A stretch of 64,000 bases of DNA from Bacteroidota bacterium (GTDB taxonomy: Bacteria; Bacteroidota; Bacteroidia; Bacteroidales; Prolixibacteraceae): assembly GCA_023412195.1 (NCBI GenBank), contig JAEYNZ010000095.1:8201-72200 (forward strand), in the 5' to 3' direction. The translations under genes were made by a program, and so were the position numbers. Of this stretch, positions 8,785 to 17,828 are shown in pieces. The notes beneath the pieces are model-generated. The model worked only from the letters and a program-made list of their open reading frames with translations. It was not told the DNA's origin and ran no database searches. How positions within the stretch are numbered: the stretch's first letter is position 1; each line of letters begins with the position of its first letter.

Positions 8785-10224
8785 TTACATGGTTTTAATT
8801 TCAGTTACAAGTTTCTGGAGTGAACTTTTGGCATCTCCAAAAAGCATCCTGGTTTTATCGTTGAAGAACAATTCATTTTCTATGCCTGCATAACCTTTCC
8901 CCATACCCCGTTTCATAATGATGATATTTTTAGCCAGGTGGGCATCGATGATGGGCATTCCATAAATCGGGCTTCCCGGATCATTATAGGCAGCAGGGTT
9001 AACAACGTCGTTGGCACCTATAACGATAGCCACATCAACATTTGGCATATCCGGGTTAATATCATCCATTTCAACCAGTTTTTCGTAGGGAACATCAGCT
9101 TCAGCAAGCAGAACATTCATATGACCGGGCATACGTCCTGCCACAGGGTGGATGGCATATTTTACATCAACACCTTTGTTCTCCAGCAATTCATCGAGTT
9201 CCTGCGCAATATGCTGTGCCTGGGCAACTGCCAGTCCGTATCCCGGTATGATCACTATTTTCTGTGAATAGCTCAGTAAAACAGAAGCATCACTGAGGTT
9301 GATTTCCTTGATGATACCCTGTTCACGGTCAGCAGAAGAAACTCCACCACCAAAAGAACCTATAATTACATTGATCAGTGACCGGTTCATTGCCTTGCAC
9401 ATCAGGATTGTAAGAATCATTCCGGCAGCTCCTACAAGGATACCGCCCAGAATCATAGCCTGGTTGTTATAGATAAAACCTGCCATGGCAGCTGCAATAC
9501 CTGTGAAAGCGTTTAGCAGCGAAATGACAACTGGCATGTCGGCACCACCGATTGGCATTACAAACATGACACCGTAGATGAGTGACAAAGCCAGAAGGGA
9601 ATAAATTGCCCATGTCATTTCTACCGGTGGGTTAGGGGAGGCCACAATGTAAGCTCCCAGTCCAATGGTAACCACCATAAGCACAAGGTTCAGGTAAGTC
9701 ATAAATGGCTTCATGATGTCACCCACTTTTCCATCGAGTTTACCGTAAGCAATCATACTTCCGCTGAATGCAACAGCACCGATGATCAGGCCAAGCACTG
9801 TAACTAATATTGAACCTGCATCGCCGGCCACAGCATTTGGGTATTCCAGCAGGGCAACGAGGGCAGAGGCAGCACCTCCGGTTGCGTTAAACAAGGATAC
9901 AAGTTGCGGCATAGCTGTCATCTTTACCTTGCGGGCAATGATCCAGCCAATTGCAGCCCCTACAGCGATTGCAGCCACGATAATCCAGATATTGGTTATT
10001 GAAATTGCATTGCCTTCGCCGTCACGGTGAAGAATCAGGGTTGTAACCATGGCCAGTGCCATACCTGCAAAGGCCCAAAGATTTCCCCGCCGTGCAGTCA
10101 GAGGGTGTGAAAGCATTTTAAGCCCCACAACAAACAGAAGTGCGGCAACCAGGTAGCTCAATTCGAGAATGGTGTCGCCTGTTGTATATTCTGTTCCGTT
10201 TATTATTCCAAGTACTTTGTTCAT
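8785..10224 (-). CDS. pntB: proton-translocating NAD(P) transhydrogenase subunit beta
   Basis: Inner-membrane subunit with the NADP(H)-binding domain; couples hydride transfer between NADH and NADP+ to proton flow. 479 residues. The first ~285 carry about eight to nine membrane helices (e.g. AIAVGAAIGWIIARKVKM, GAIAF-type repeats). From about 300 on is domain III with VIIPGYGLAVAQAQH, the IHPVAGRMPGHMNVLLAEA loop and VVIGANDVVNPAA, all typical NADP-binding signatures. The start ATG at 10224 overlaps the stop of the preceding gene by 4 bp, so translation is probably coupled. It is the last gene of a three-gene operon. Confidence 0.96.
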   Translation of the reverse strand: MNKVLGIINGTEYTTGDTILELSYLVAALLFVVGLKMLSHPLTARRGNLWAFAGMALAMVTTLILHRDGEGNAISITNIWIIVAAIAVGAAIGWIIARKVKMTAMPQLVSLFNATGGAASALVALLEYPNAVAGDAGSILVTVLGLIIGAVAFSGSMIAYGKLDGKVGDIMKPFMTYLNLVLMVVTIGLGAYIVASPNPPVEMTWAIYSLLALSLIYGVMFVMPIGGADMPVVISLLNAFTGIAAAMAGFIYNNQAMILGGILVGAAGMILTILMCKAMNRSLINVIIGSFGGGVSSADREQGIIKEINLSDASVLLSYSQKIVIIPGYGLAVAQAQHIAQELDELLENKGVDVKYAIHPVAGRMPGHMNVLLAEADVPYEKLVEMDDINPDMPNVDVAIVIGANDVVNPAAYNDPGSPIYGMPIIDAHLAKNIIIMKRGMGKGYAGIENELFFNDKTRMLFGDAKSSLQKLVTEIKTM

Positions 10225-10544
10225 GATTTCCTGCTTTTTTTCTTTTTAAACATTTCGAGCATTCTGTCGGTGACAGCAAAGCCCCCAACTACGTTAAGAG
10301 TGCCGAACATCAGGGCCAGTATTCCCAGAATGAGGTCGAGCGAAAAAGATGACAGGTCTGCATGGCCGACAAGGATTATCCCTCCGATGATGATTACACC
10401 GCTGATTGCATTTGCACCCGACATTAACGGTGTATGCAGCACTGCGGGTACATTGGAAATCACTTCAATACCAAGGAAAACAGATAATGCAATAATAAAA
10501 ATCTCCTCCTTGTATTCGAAAAAAAACTGTAAAAATTGTTCCAT
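10221..10544 (-). CDS. pntAB: NAD(P) transhydrogenase subunit alpha part 2 (membrane part)
   Basis: Small membrane protein of 107 residues that supplies the remaining helices of the proton channel. It has three hydrophobic stretches, with the family-typical ISNVPAVLHTPLMSGANAISG motif near residues 28-48, and ends in a basic tail MFKKKKSRKS. It is encoded separately from the soluble alpha part, as in Rhodospirillum and most Bacteroidetes, whereas Escherichia coli fuses both. It overlaps pntB by 4 bp and follows the pntAA gene after 9 bp. Confidence 0.94.
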   Translation of the reverse strand: MEQFLQFFFEYKEEIFIIALSVFLGIEVISNVPAVLHTPLMSGANAISGVIIIGGIILVGHADLSSFSLDLILGILALMFGTLNVVGGFAVTDRMLEMFKKKKSRKS

Positions 10545-10553
10545 AACCGGTTG

Positions 10554-11684
10554 TTATTTGGTTTCAATTACTGATTTTACCCTTTCATTGTATAATTCAC
10601 CCTGGTGTGTGATACAGGTCCCTTTTACAATATCATCACCAAAATTCAGCAGGAATTCACCTTCTTTACCTATCAGAAGTTTCAGGAAATTCAGCACGTT
10701 CTTTCCAAACATGCGGCTTGCATCGAGGGGTGTTTGTGCCGGATAATTCGATTGGCCGATCACTGTTACCCCGCTGTGAACAATGGTTTCATCGTTTTTA
10801 GTTACTTCACAGTTACCACCTGAAGAAGCAGCAAGGTCAATGATCACAGAGCCCTTTTTCATTTTCTCCACGGTTTCACGTGAGATCAGAACGGGTGCCT
10901 TTCTTCCGGGTATCTGGGCAGTACATATTATCACTTCCGATTTAACAGCCTGACTGTTGATTGCCTCCTGCTGCCTTTGTTTATATTCCTCGGTTTGCTC
11001 AACAGCATAACCACCGGCGGCGGCATCTTCAGTGGCACCTTCCACTTCAACAAATTTGCCGCCAAGGCTTTTTACCTCTTCTTTTACTGCCGAGCGAACA
11101 TCAAAAACATAAACCTGTGCTCCAAGTCTTCGCGCTGTAGCTACGGCCTGTAGTCCTGCAACCCCTGCACCCAATATAAGTACATTGGCGGGTTTAATGG
11201 TACCAGCAGCAGTCATGAACATCGGAAAAAAAGTAGGTAATCTCAGGGCTGCTTCCAACACAGCCTTATAGCCTGCCACTGTAGCCATTGATGAAAGGAT
11301 ATCCATAGCCTGTGCACGGGTGGTGCGGGGAATGGAATCGAGGCTGAAAGTAGTGATGTTCCTGCTTTGAAAGGTTTTTACCAGTTCATGATCCCATAGC
11401 GGGTTAAAAGCGCTGATCCATATCTGACTGCTTTTTATGCTATTGAGATCTGCTTCTGAGGGAGGTTGAATTTGTAAAAGCACTTCAGCTTTTTCGAATA
11501 TTTCACTTCTGGAGACTATCCGGGCACCAGCCTCTGAATAAGCACTGTCGGGTGCAAATGCTTTTACACCGGCTGATTGTTCAACCAAAACTTCGACTTT
11601 AAGATCTGTCAGGTTTTTAACAATTTCAGGGAGCAGCGTAACACGTGTTTCTGTGCCATGCTCTTTTAATAAACCAAGAATCAT
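10554..11684 (-). CDS. pntAA: NAD(P) transhydrogenase subunit alpha part 1 (NAD-binding)
   Basis: Soluble domain I, which binds NAD(H). 376 residues from ATG 11684 (MILGLLKEHGTETRVTLLPE, the classic AlaDH/PNT N-terminus). It has an alanine-dehydrogenase-like N-terminal half, a Rossmann motif GAGVAGLQAVATARRLGAQV near residue 170, and a VIIDLAASSGGNCE segment. A longer frame starts at a TTG at 11714, but that codon lies inside a TAnnTTTG promoter box, which supports the shorter start. First gene of the pntAA-pntAB-pntB operon. A 14-bp palindrome sits upstream and may be an operator. Confidence 0.95.
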   Translation of the reverse strand: MILGLLKEHGTETRVTLLPEIVKNLTDLKVEVLVEQSAGVKAFAPDSAYSEAGARIVSRSEIFEKAEVLLQIQPPSEADLNSIKSSQIWISAFNPLWDHELVKTFQSRNITTFSLDSIPRTTRAQAMDILSSMATVAGYKAVLEAALRLPTFFPMFMTAAGTIKPANVLILGAGVAGLQAVATARRLGAQVYVFDVRSAVKEEVKSLGGKFVEVEGATEDAAAGGYAVEQTEEYKQRQQEAINSQAVKSEVIICTAQIPGRKAPVLISRETVEKMKKGSVIIDLAASSGGNCEVTKNDETIVHSGVTVIGQSNYPAQTPLDASRMFGKNVLNFLKLLIGKEGEFLLNFGDDIVKGTCITHQGELYNERVKSVIETK

Positions 11685-11711
11685 ATAAAATTGATTTAGA
11701 TGAATGTGGCA

Positions 11712-11719
11712 CAAAACTA
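11712..11719 (-). promoter_or_regulatory. -7 promoter box of the transhydrogenase operon
   Basis: Minus-strand TAGTTTTG matches the Bacteroidetes -7 consensus TAnnTTTG. It lies 28 bp upstream of the pntAA ATG. No TTTG box is seen at the usual distance upstream; that place is occupied by the palindrome at 11735-11748. Confidence 0.6.
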
Positions 11720-11734
11720 ATAAATTAAAATAAA

Positions 11735-11748
11735 CGTTAACGTTAACG
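11735..11748. promoter_or_regulatory. 14-bp perfect palindrome, possible operator of the pnt operon
   Basis: CGTTAACGTTAACG is a perfect palindrome built of two overlapping GTTAAC units. It is centred about 26 bp upstream of the -7 box, over the -33 region. The position would suit a repressor or an activator that substitutes for the missing -33 box; the binding protein is unknown. Confidence 0.5.
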
Positions 11749-11780
11749 GAAATTATTTTTTACAAGATTTTGTCAAAAAT

Positions 11781-14459
11781 TCAATGGAAATGTTTTTCAA
11801 TAACCTGAAGAAGTTGTTCTTTACTGAAAGGTTTTGAAATGTATGCATCGCAGCCACTATTGAGTGCCTTTTCCTTGTCGCCTGACAAAGCATACGCAGT
11901 CTGGGCAATAATAAACACGTCCTTATTGCTTTGCTTCATTTTTTTAGCAGTCTGATACCCGTTAAGCCCCGGCATTTTGATGTCCATGAGCACTATATCG
12001 GTTTCAGGAGATTTTTCAAGGACTTTAAGTGCTTCAACACCATCGGATGCAAACAATATTTTTTTGCATTCATCCTTTAAAAGTTCAGAAAGGTAAAGTT
12101 TTCCTATGACATCATCTTCAGCCACGAGGATAGTCAAATCCTTAAGTACTTCCTTCTTTTCAGATTCACTGATGTCATCTGATTTTTCGATCCGCACAGC
12201 ATGTTTATTTTTTACCGGGATTGTAAAATAGAACCGGCTCCCTTTCTGAAGTTCAGACTGAACCCAGATTTTACCACCCAGCATATCGATGTAACCTTTT
12301 GCGATGGATAATCCCAACCCAGCACCTTCATAGGGCCTCGACAGGCTTACATCAGCCTGTACAAACCTGTCGAATATTACCTTTTGCCTGTCTTTTTCTA
12401 TTCCGATACCGGTATCTTTTACAAAGAATTCGATTTGATTCAGATTCATCCGGTATCCGATATCTATTCTTCCTGAGGAAGTATATTTTAGTGCATTTTT
12501 CACAAGATTCGACAGGATGCTGTTGAGTTTATCATAATCGGTCTCAATACGTGCGATTTCATACGGAAGAGGCCTGTGCAAATACATTTCCAGTCCTTTT
12601 TTTGTAGCTTCCGGACGGAACAAATGATTAATAAATTCGAGAAGTTCATTGATATTCACTTCTGAAATATCGAACTCCATGGTACCTGACTCAATCTTTG
12701 ATATTTCAATCAGATCGTTGATCGTACTCAGCATCCGCTCACTGCTCTTTTTGATAATGTTGATGTACTTCTTCCTGTCTTCACCTCGCAATGACTGTTC
12801 TTTCAATAAATTAGTGAAGCCAATTATCCCATTCATCGGGGTCCGGATTTCATGACTCATATTTGCAAGGAATGCTGATTTAAGCCTGTCGCTTTCCTCT
12901 GCCTTTGCTTTGGCAAACAAAAGATCTTCAATCATTTTTTTCTCTTCAGAAATATCTTCCATTACTGCAACAAAATGGGTAATGTCTCCCTTTTTATTCA
13001 AAATGGGAGAGATCACAGTTTCCTGCCAGTAAATCTCTCCATTTTTCTTCCGGTTCCTGTATTCTCCAGACCAATCGTTACCACTGGAAATAGTTTTCCA
13101 AAGGTTCTCATAAAATTCCTTCGCCTGCAATCCCGATTTCAGCACGGATAAGGTTTTTCCTTTTACTTCAGAAAACGTGTATCCGGTCATAGCCGTAAAA
13201 GCTGGATTTACGTATTCGATTTTTCCCTGAGGATTTGTAATTACGATGGTTATGGGATTTTGGTCTACAGCACGGTTCAGCAGCTGCAGTTTTTGTTCGG
13301 CCACCTTTTTATCAGAAATATCATGAATGATGATATGGAGCAGTTCCTTCTTGTCATTGTGAATGTTGCTGCTGAAGATTTCCACATTTACAGGGGTCCC
13401 GTCAGCCTTATAATGAGTCGATTCAAAGAAGACATTTTCAGGATTTCTGGCAGCTTTTAATCTTTCAATGAATTCATCGGATGGCATCCTGTTGATTTTC
13501 GAGAGATTTGTTTGCTGTAGTTCATGAGCCGGCAAGCCATAGAATTTAACAGCAGCTTTGTTGGCTTCTACAATATCACCTGTTTCAGGATCGATTATCA
13601 GCTTGACTGCAGAGTGATTCTGGAAAAGCATCCTGAGTTTATTTTCAGTGTCTTTCAGCCTTTTTTCAATATTTTTTTTATTTGTAATGTCACGCAAAAT
13701 ACCTTGCGTAAATTTTGTTCCTTTGAACTCGATATGAGACAGAGAAACCTCCACTTCCTTGTTCAGTCCATTTTTAGTTTGGGCCGTAAATTCAAACCTG
13801 TAAGATTTTTTGCCTCCTGAAGGCCATTGATTTAATTTTTCCGCAAGAATATTTCTGTCATCCGGAGCCACCAGGTCCATCAGGTCAAAATCCGGATTGC
13901 GGGTTTCCATAAATGAGTAACCAAGCATGGTTTCAAATTCCGGATTTACAAATTTTACAGAACCGTTTTTTAACAGAAAAATTGCACTGGCTGAATTTTC
14001 TATAAGTTTAATGTACATTTCTTCACTTTCATCCATCAGATCCTCCATTTCCGTTTCCTGGCCAAGCTGGCTGTTTATACCGAGGGTATTCTGAATAACG
14101 CCCGGTAAATGCTTCAGCTGATTTTTAAGTATATGTGCATCGGCACCCGATTTGATGAAGTTATAGGCAACACCATCTTTAACAGGGGAAACCAGAAATA
14201 TGAACGGAAGCCTGTTATTATAAGATTTTGTAATATTTAATGCCTCTGATCCGTCGAAAGAATTCATCAGGTAATCAGAAATAACAATGTCAGGTGAAAA
14301 AACCTGCAATTCATTGATAAATTCCTGTTTATCTTCTGTTACTCTATATATGAATTCAATCCCGCTTTTTTCTATTTCCAGTAATGCTTTTGCAAGAACT
14401 GTCGGTTCATTCTCAGCAAAAAGAATCCTGATGGATTGATTTTTAATGTTCATTTCCAA
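11781..14459 (-). CDS. hybrid histidine kinase: REC-PAS-PAS-PAS-HisKA-HATPase-REC
   Basis: Cytoplasmic sensor kinase of 892 residues without membrane segments. Order: an N-terminal receiver (about 10-128, acceptor Asp62 in VISDYLM), three PAS domains (about 150-265, 275-390, 395-510), HisKA with FLANMSHEIRTPMNG (His536), HATPase_c with NLVKNALKY, DTGIGIEKD and GAGLGLSIAKG, and a C-terminal receiver (about 768-888, Asp826 in LMDIKMPG, Lys in ISKPFS). A receiver at each end suggests input from another kinase as well as output to a phosphotransfer protein, neither encoded nearby. A minus-strand TATTTTTG box lies at 14476-14483 just upstream. The signal cannot be inferred. Confidence 0.93.
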   Translation of the reverse strand: MEMNIKNQSIRILFAENEPTVLAKALLEIEKSGIEFIYRVTEDKQEFINELQVFSPDIVISDYLMNSFDGSEALNITKSYNNRLPFIFLVSPVKDGVAYNFIKSGADAHILKNQLKHLPGVIQNTLGINSQLGQETEMEDLMDESEEMYIKLIENSASAIFLLKNGSVKFVNPEFETMLGYSFMETRNPDFDLMDLVAPDDRNILAEKLNQWPSGGKKSYRFEFTAQTKNGLNKEVEVSLSHIEFKGTKFTQGILRDITNKKNIEKRLKDTENKLRMLFQNHSAVKLIIDPETGDIVEANKAAVKFYGLPAHELQQTNLSKINRMPSDEFIERLKAARNPENVFFESTHYKADGTPVNVEIFSSNIHNDKKELLHIIIHDISDKKVAEQKLQLLNRAVDQNPITIVITNPQGKIEYVNPAFTAMTGYTFSEVKGKTLSVLKSGLQAKEFYENLWKTISSGNDWSGEYRNRKKNGEIYWQETVISPILNKKGDITHFVAVMEDISEEKKMIEDLLFAKAKAEESDRLKSAFLANMSHEIRTPMNGIIGFTNLLKEQSLRGEDRKKYINIIKKSSERMLSTINDLIEISKIESGTMEFDISEVNINELLEFINHLFRPEATKKGLEMYLHRPLPYEIARIETDYDKLNSILSNLVKNALKYTSSGRIDIGYRMNLNQIEFFVKDTGIGIEKDRQKVIFDRFVQADVSLSRPYEGAGLGLSIAKGYIDMLGGKIWVQSELQKGSRFYFTIPVKNKHAVRIEKSDDISESEKKEVLKDLTILVAEDDVIGKLYLSELLKDECKKILFASDGVEALKVLEKSPETDIVLMDIKMPGLNGYQTAKKMKQSNKDVFIIAQTAYALSGDKEKALNSGCDAYISKPFSKEQLLQVIEKHFH

Positions 14460-14723
14460 ATATTTGTCCTTGCGGCAAAAATATCAATTATATAGCTGCC
14501 CCGGTATAACGACTTAACAACACAACCTAAAAACAAAACTTTCAAAAAGCCGAAATTGGGATTTTAAAAAAACATATACCAGAACTTTAATCCCATATGA
14601 AAAATCACTACATTTCTTGCTGTTCCAAAGTTTTCAACATCTAGCTAATAACTTTTCAAAATGTGTTTTGTTCACAGGTAGAAAACTTAAGTGCATCGAA
14701 CTTAAAAAATCTTTTAACCTTTA

Positions 14724-15443
14724 TTAAGAATTTTTTGACGATGGTGCAGGTTTAAGGGTATCATTAACTACTCCACTTACCATGAATGTTTCTGCAATTA
14801 AGGCTATTAGTGTTCTAAGCCCGGTAATTTTATCATCATTTAAATGATGCCCGGAATAATCTTCAAACCACTGCTGCAGAGGAAGAATGCCTGCTATTTT
14901 ATAATCCCAGGCAAGTGTTGGCACCTTATAAAAAAACTGCTTTTTATTGATCCATAACTTTTGTGATTCACATTCATAACGGTATTCAGAAGGCTCAATC
15001 ACATTACTGCCGGCTACAGGAAATTCTGTTTCAAAATTAAAATTTCCGGATAAGCCTCTTGAATGCATTCGGATCAGCATTTCACCCAGTCTCTCCAATT
15101 TCCAAAATACTTCAGGGTTTCCATTAAAATGAAATTGTGAGAAATCAACCTGAGAATGAGAATTCCGTTCTGTTTCAAATATTGATGAATGAAGAATGGC
15201 ATAGAGGAAATTCCGGAGGTGCACATTTGAAAACACAGTTCTGAATTCAGGTCTTACTTCCAGATTTTCAGCCATACACACATTTCCACGGGGAACGATT
15301 TCGGGAACATATGCAAGATTCAACTGCTTGGCCAGCAGATGAACGGAAGAGCGGTCAATTGTCAACAGGTATGCAGGCGGTCTTTTAGTTCCTCCATATA
15401 CCTGCAGATAAACTGTGAAGTTTATTTCTTTGGGGTCATCCAT
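14724..15443 (-). CDS. orphan protein resembling a Type ISP restriction enzyme C-terminal specificity domain
   Basis: 239 residues. The C-terminal ~170 residues follow the pattern of the Type ISP (LlaGI/LlaBIII-like) target-recognition end: DFSQFHFNGNPEVFWKLERL, GEMLIRMHSRGL, then KLWINKKQFFYKVPTLAWDY, KIAGILPLQQWFEDYSGHHL and a final helix ALIAETFMV. In complete enzymes this follows nuclease, helicase and N6-adenine methylase domains; none is encoded here or next door. The gene starts 12 bp after tex and is probably cotranscribed with it. There is no sign of frameshift debris upstream, so this is more likely a stand-alone DNA-recognition-like protein than a fresh remnant. The family match is by eye; function is unknown. 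Confidence 0.65.
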   Translation of the reverse strand: MDDPKEINFTVYLQVYGGTKRPPAYLLTIDRSSVHLLAKQLNLAYVPEIVPRGNVCMAENLEVRPEFRTVFSNVHLRNFLYAILHSSIFETERNSHSQVDFSQFHFNGNPEVFWKLERLGEMLIRMHSRGLSGNFNFETEFPVAGSNVIEPSEYRYECESQKLWINKKQFFYKVPTLAWDYKIAGILPLQQWFEDYSGHHLNDDKITGLRTLIALIAETFMVSGVVNDTLKPAPSSKNS

Positions 15444-15455
15444 CCATCAGATATA

Positions 15456-17594
15456 TTATAAATCCTGTTCTACTCCTTTTAGCGAAAGCTGGATTCTTTT
15501 TCTTTCCAGGTCAATTTCCTTTATCCGGACCTTCAGGTGCTGGTGTAACTTTACAACTTCATTGGGATCGGAAATAAACCGTTCAGCCATTTCTGAAACA
15601 TGTATTAATCCTGATTGTTTGACTCCAATATCTACGAAAGCACCGAAGTTGGTAATGTTGTTTACGATTCCAGGCAAAATCATTCCCTCCTTCAGATCGT
15701 CAATAGAAAAGATTCCTTCCGCAAAATCAAAAACTTTTACAGCTTTGCGCGGATCACGACCTGGTTTGAGCAGTTCGTTCTTTATATCCGTTAGTGTGGG
15801 CAGGCCAACCCCGGATGAAACATACCTTTGAAGATCAATTTTTTCAACAAGTTCGTTATTCTGAACGAGTTCCTTTACTTCACAATTCTGATCAGCAGCC
15901 ATCTGCATCACTATATGATAGGATTCAGGGTGAACAGCTGAATTATCCAGCGGATTTTCACTTTCAGGGATGCGCAAAAAACCTGCAGCCTGTTCAAAGG
16001 CCTTTGGCCCAAGGCGGGAAACCTGCTTTAGTTCTTCCCTGGATTTGAACAGGCCATTGGTTTTACGGTATTCAAAGATATTCTGCGCCAGTTGCGGACC
16101 TAAACCTGAAACATAGTTTAGCAGGTGTGTACTGGCGGTATTCAGGTTAACACCGACGGAATTAACACTCAGCTCAACCACCGAATCAAGGCTGTCTTTC
16201 AGTTTCTTCTGATCTACATCGTGCTGGTATTGTCCAACACCTATACTTTTGGGATCAATCTTTACCAGTTCAGCCAGGGGGTCCATCAGACGGCGTCCAA
16301 TGGATACTGCGCCGCGGACAGTTACGTCATACTGCGGAAATTCCTGTCTTGCTGCCGAAGAAGCAGAATACACGGAAGCCCCGTCCTCATTAACAACAAA
16401 AACCCGCACATCACGGTCGAACCGCAAACGTTTAATAAAATCTTCCGTTTCCCTTCCTGCAGTACCATTTCCTATAGCAATTGCTTCTATCTGGTAAGCA
16501 CCAACCATGGATGTAAGCTTTTTGGCAGCCATTTTTTTATCATCCTGAGGCTTGTGGGGATAAATGGTCTCATTGTGCAGAAGGGAACCCTGCTCATCCA
16601 GACAGACTACCTTGCAGCCCGTACGGTAACCCGGGTCAATAGCAAGTATCCTTTTCTGCCCAAGGGGAGGGGCCAGCAGCAACTGCCGAAGGTTTCCTGC
16701 AAAAACACCAATGGCATCAGCATCGGCTTTCTCTTTTGAAAGGCCTGCAAATTCAGTTTCTATGGAAGGTTCAATCAGCCGCCTGTAACTGTCCCTGATT
16801 GCCAGTTCAACCTGTCTGCCTGATTCGTTATCACTTTTAATGAAGAAACGATTCAGGTGTTCAATCGGTTTAGCCTCTTCAGGTTTAACTGAAACACGAA
16901 GGAAACCTTCTTTTTCTCCTCTTCTCATTGCAAGCAGCCTGTGCGAAGGGCATTTTTTCAGCAGCTCATTCCAGTTAAAATAATCACGGTATTTAGCGGC
17001 CTCTTCTTCCTTCCCCTTAACCACTTTTGAAATGATAAATGCCCCTTTTTCAAATTCCCTGCGCACAATATTTCGTGCTTTTTCATTTTCAGATACCCAT
17101 TCAGCTATGATATCGCGGGCTCCGTTCAATGCTTCTTCGGGAGAAATCACATCATCATTCAGAAACTTTACAGCTCTTTGTTCAGGATTGGGTTCCAGCT
17201 GCTTCATTATAATCCGTGCAAGAGGTTCCAGTCCACGCTCACGGGCAATTGTAGCCCGGGTACGTTTTTTTGGTTTGTAAGGAAGGTAAATATCTTCGAG
17301 TTCTACCGGATCGTAACAATTCGTGATCCTTTCCTTAAGTTCAGGAGTAAGTTTTTCCTGTTCATCAATGGTTTTAAGAACGGTTTCTTTTCTCTTCTCC
17401 AGTTCAGCCAGTTTTTCTCCCTGCTCTTTGATTTTAAGCACCTGCACCTCATCAAGGCTTCCTGTACGTTCCTTGCGGTATCGCGAGATAAATGGGACAG
17501 TGGCCCCTTCATTTAATAATTCGAGGGTGCTTTCAACCTGTTCCTGCCTGACTCCAAGCTGACCGGCGATGATTTCTATTGTTTTTGGATTCAT
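15456..17594 (-). CDS. tex: Tex family RNA-binding transcription accessory protein
   Basis: Nucleic-acid-binding protein (Tex/YqgF-S1 family) implicated in transcription processes in other bacteria. 712 residues in the standard order: N-terminal helical Tex domain (about 1-190, with NEGATVPFISRYRKERTGSL), YqgF/RNase H-like domain (about 325-450, ILAIDPGYRTGCKV), helix-hairpin-helix region (about 480-570, TASTHLLNYVSGLGP and VSRLGPKAFEQAAGF) and a C-terminal S1 domain (about 640-708, GIVNNITNFGAFVDIG). A minus-strand TACCTTTG box at 17617-17624 lies upstream, in the region shared with divergent ffh. It is followed after 12 bp by the orphan Type ISP-like gene. Confidence 0.96.
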   Translation of the reverse strand: MNPKTIEIIAGQLGVRQEQVESTLELLNEGATVPFISRYRKERTGSLDEVQVLKIKEQGEKLAELEKRKETVLKTIDEQEKLTPELKERITNCYDPVELEDIYLPYKPKKRTRATIARERGLEPLARIIMKQLEPNPEQRAVKFLNDDVISPEEALNGARDIIAEWVSENEKARNIVRREFEKGAFIISKVVKGKEEEAAKYRDYFNWNELLKKCPSHRLLAMRRGEKEGFLRVSVKPEEAKPIEHLNRFFIKSDNESGRQVELAIRDSYRRLIEPSIETEFAGLSKEKADADAIGVFAGNLRQLLLAPPLGQKRILAIDPGYRTGCKVVCLDEQGSLLHNETIYPHKPQDDKKMAAKKLTSMVGAYQIEAIAIGNGTAGRETEDFIKRLRFDRDVRVFVVNEDGASVYSASSAARQEFPQYDVTVRGAVSIGRRLMDPLAELVKIDPKSIGVGQYQHDVDQKKLKDSLDSVVELSVNSVGVNLNTASTHLLNYVSGLGPQLAQNIFEYRKTNGLFKSREELKQVSRLGPKAFEQAAGFLRIPESENPLDNSAVHPESYHIVMQMAADQNCEVKELVQNNELVEKIDLQRYVSSGVGLPTLTDIKNELLKPGRDPRKAVKVFDFAEGIFSIDDLKEGMILPGIVNNITNFGAFVDIGVKQSGLIHVSEMAERFISDPNEVVKLHQHLKVRIKEIDLERKRIQLSLKGVEQDL

Positions 17595-17765
17595 TTAACC
17601 AATGATTATAAAGGAGCAAAGGTAGAAAAGATATTTTTAAGTAAATGCCGGGGTCCACCTGAAGCGCAACACATGTAAGGCTGGAAGAACAAAATACTAA
17701 TTTACCAAAGGATCAACAAAAAATCACTTGCATGTATGGAAAGCCTGCCAGACAATTGTTTTATT

Positions 17766-17796
17766 TTTGCCCTTTCACAATTTACTTGTATTTTTG
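17766..17796 (+). promoter_or_regulatory. promoter of ffh
   Basis: TTTG (17766-17769), 19 bp, TATTTTTG (17789-17796): both boxes of the Bacteroidetes housekeeping promoter at the ideal spacing, about 30 bp before the ffh start. Confidence 0.75.
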
Positions 17797-17828
17797 GGGC
17801 TCAATGCAAAAAATAATTTGAAGAGATG

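Noticed and set aside
16125..16739. 204-codon plus-strand frame inside tex
   Set aside because: Antisense shadow of the YqgF-like domain; low-complexity composition, no family features.
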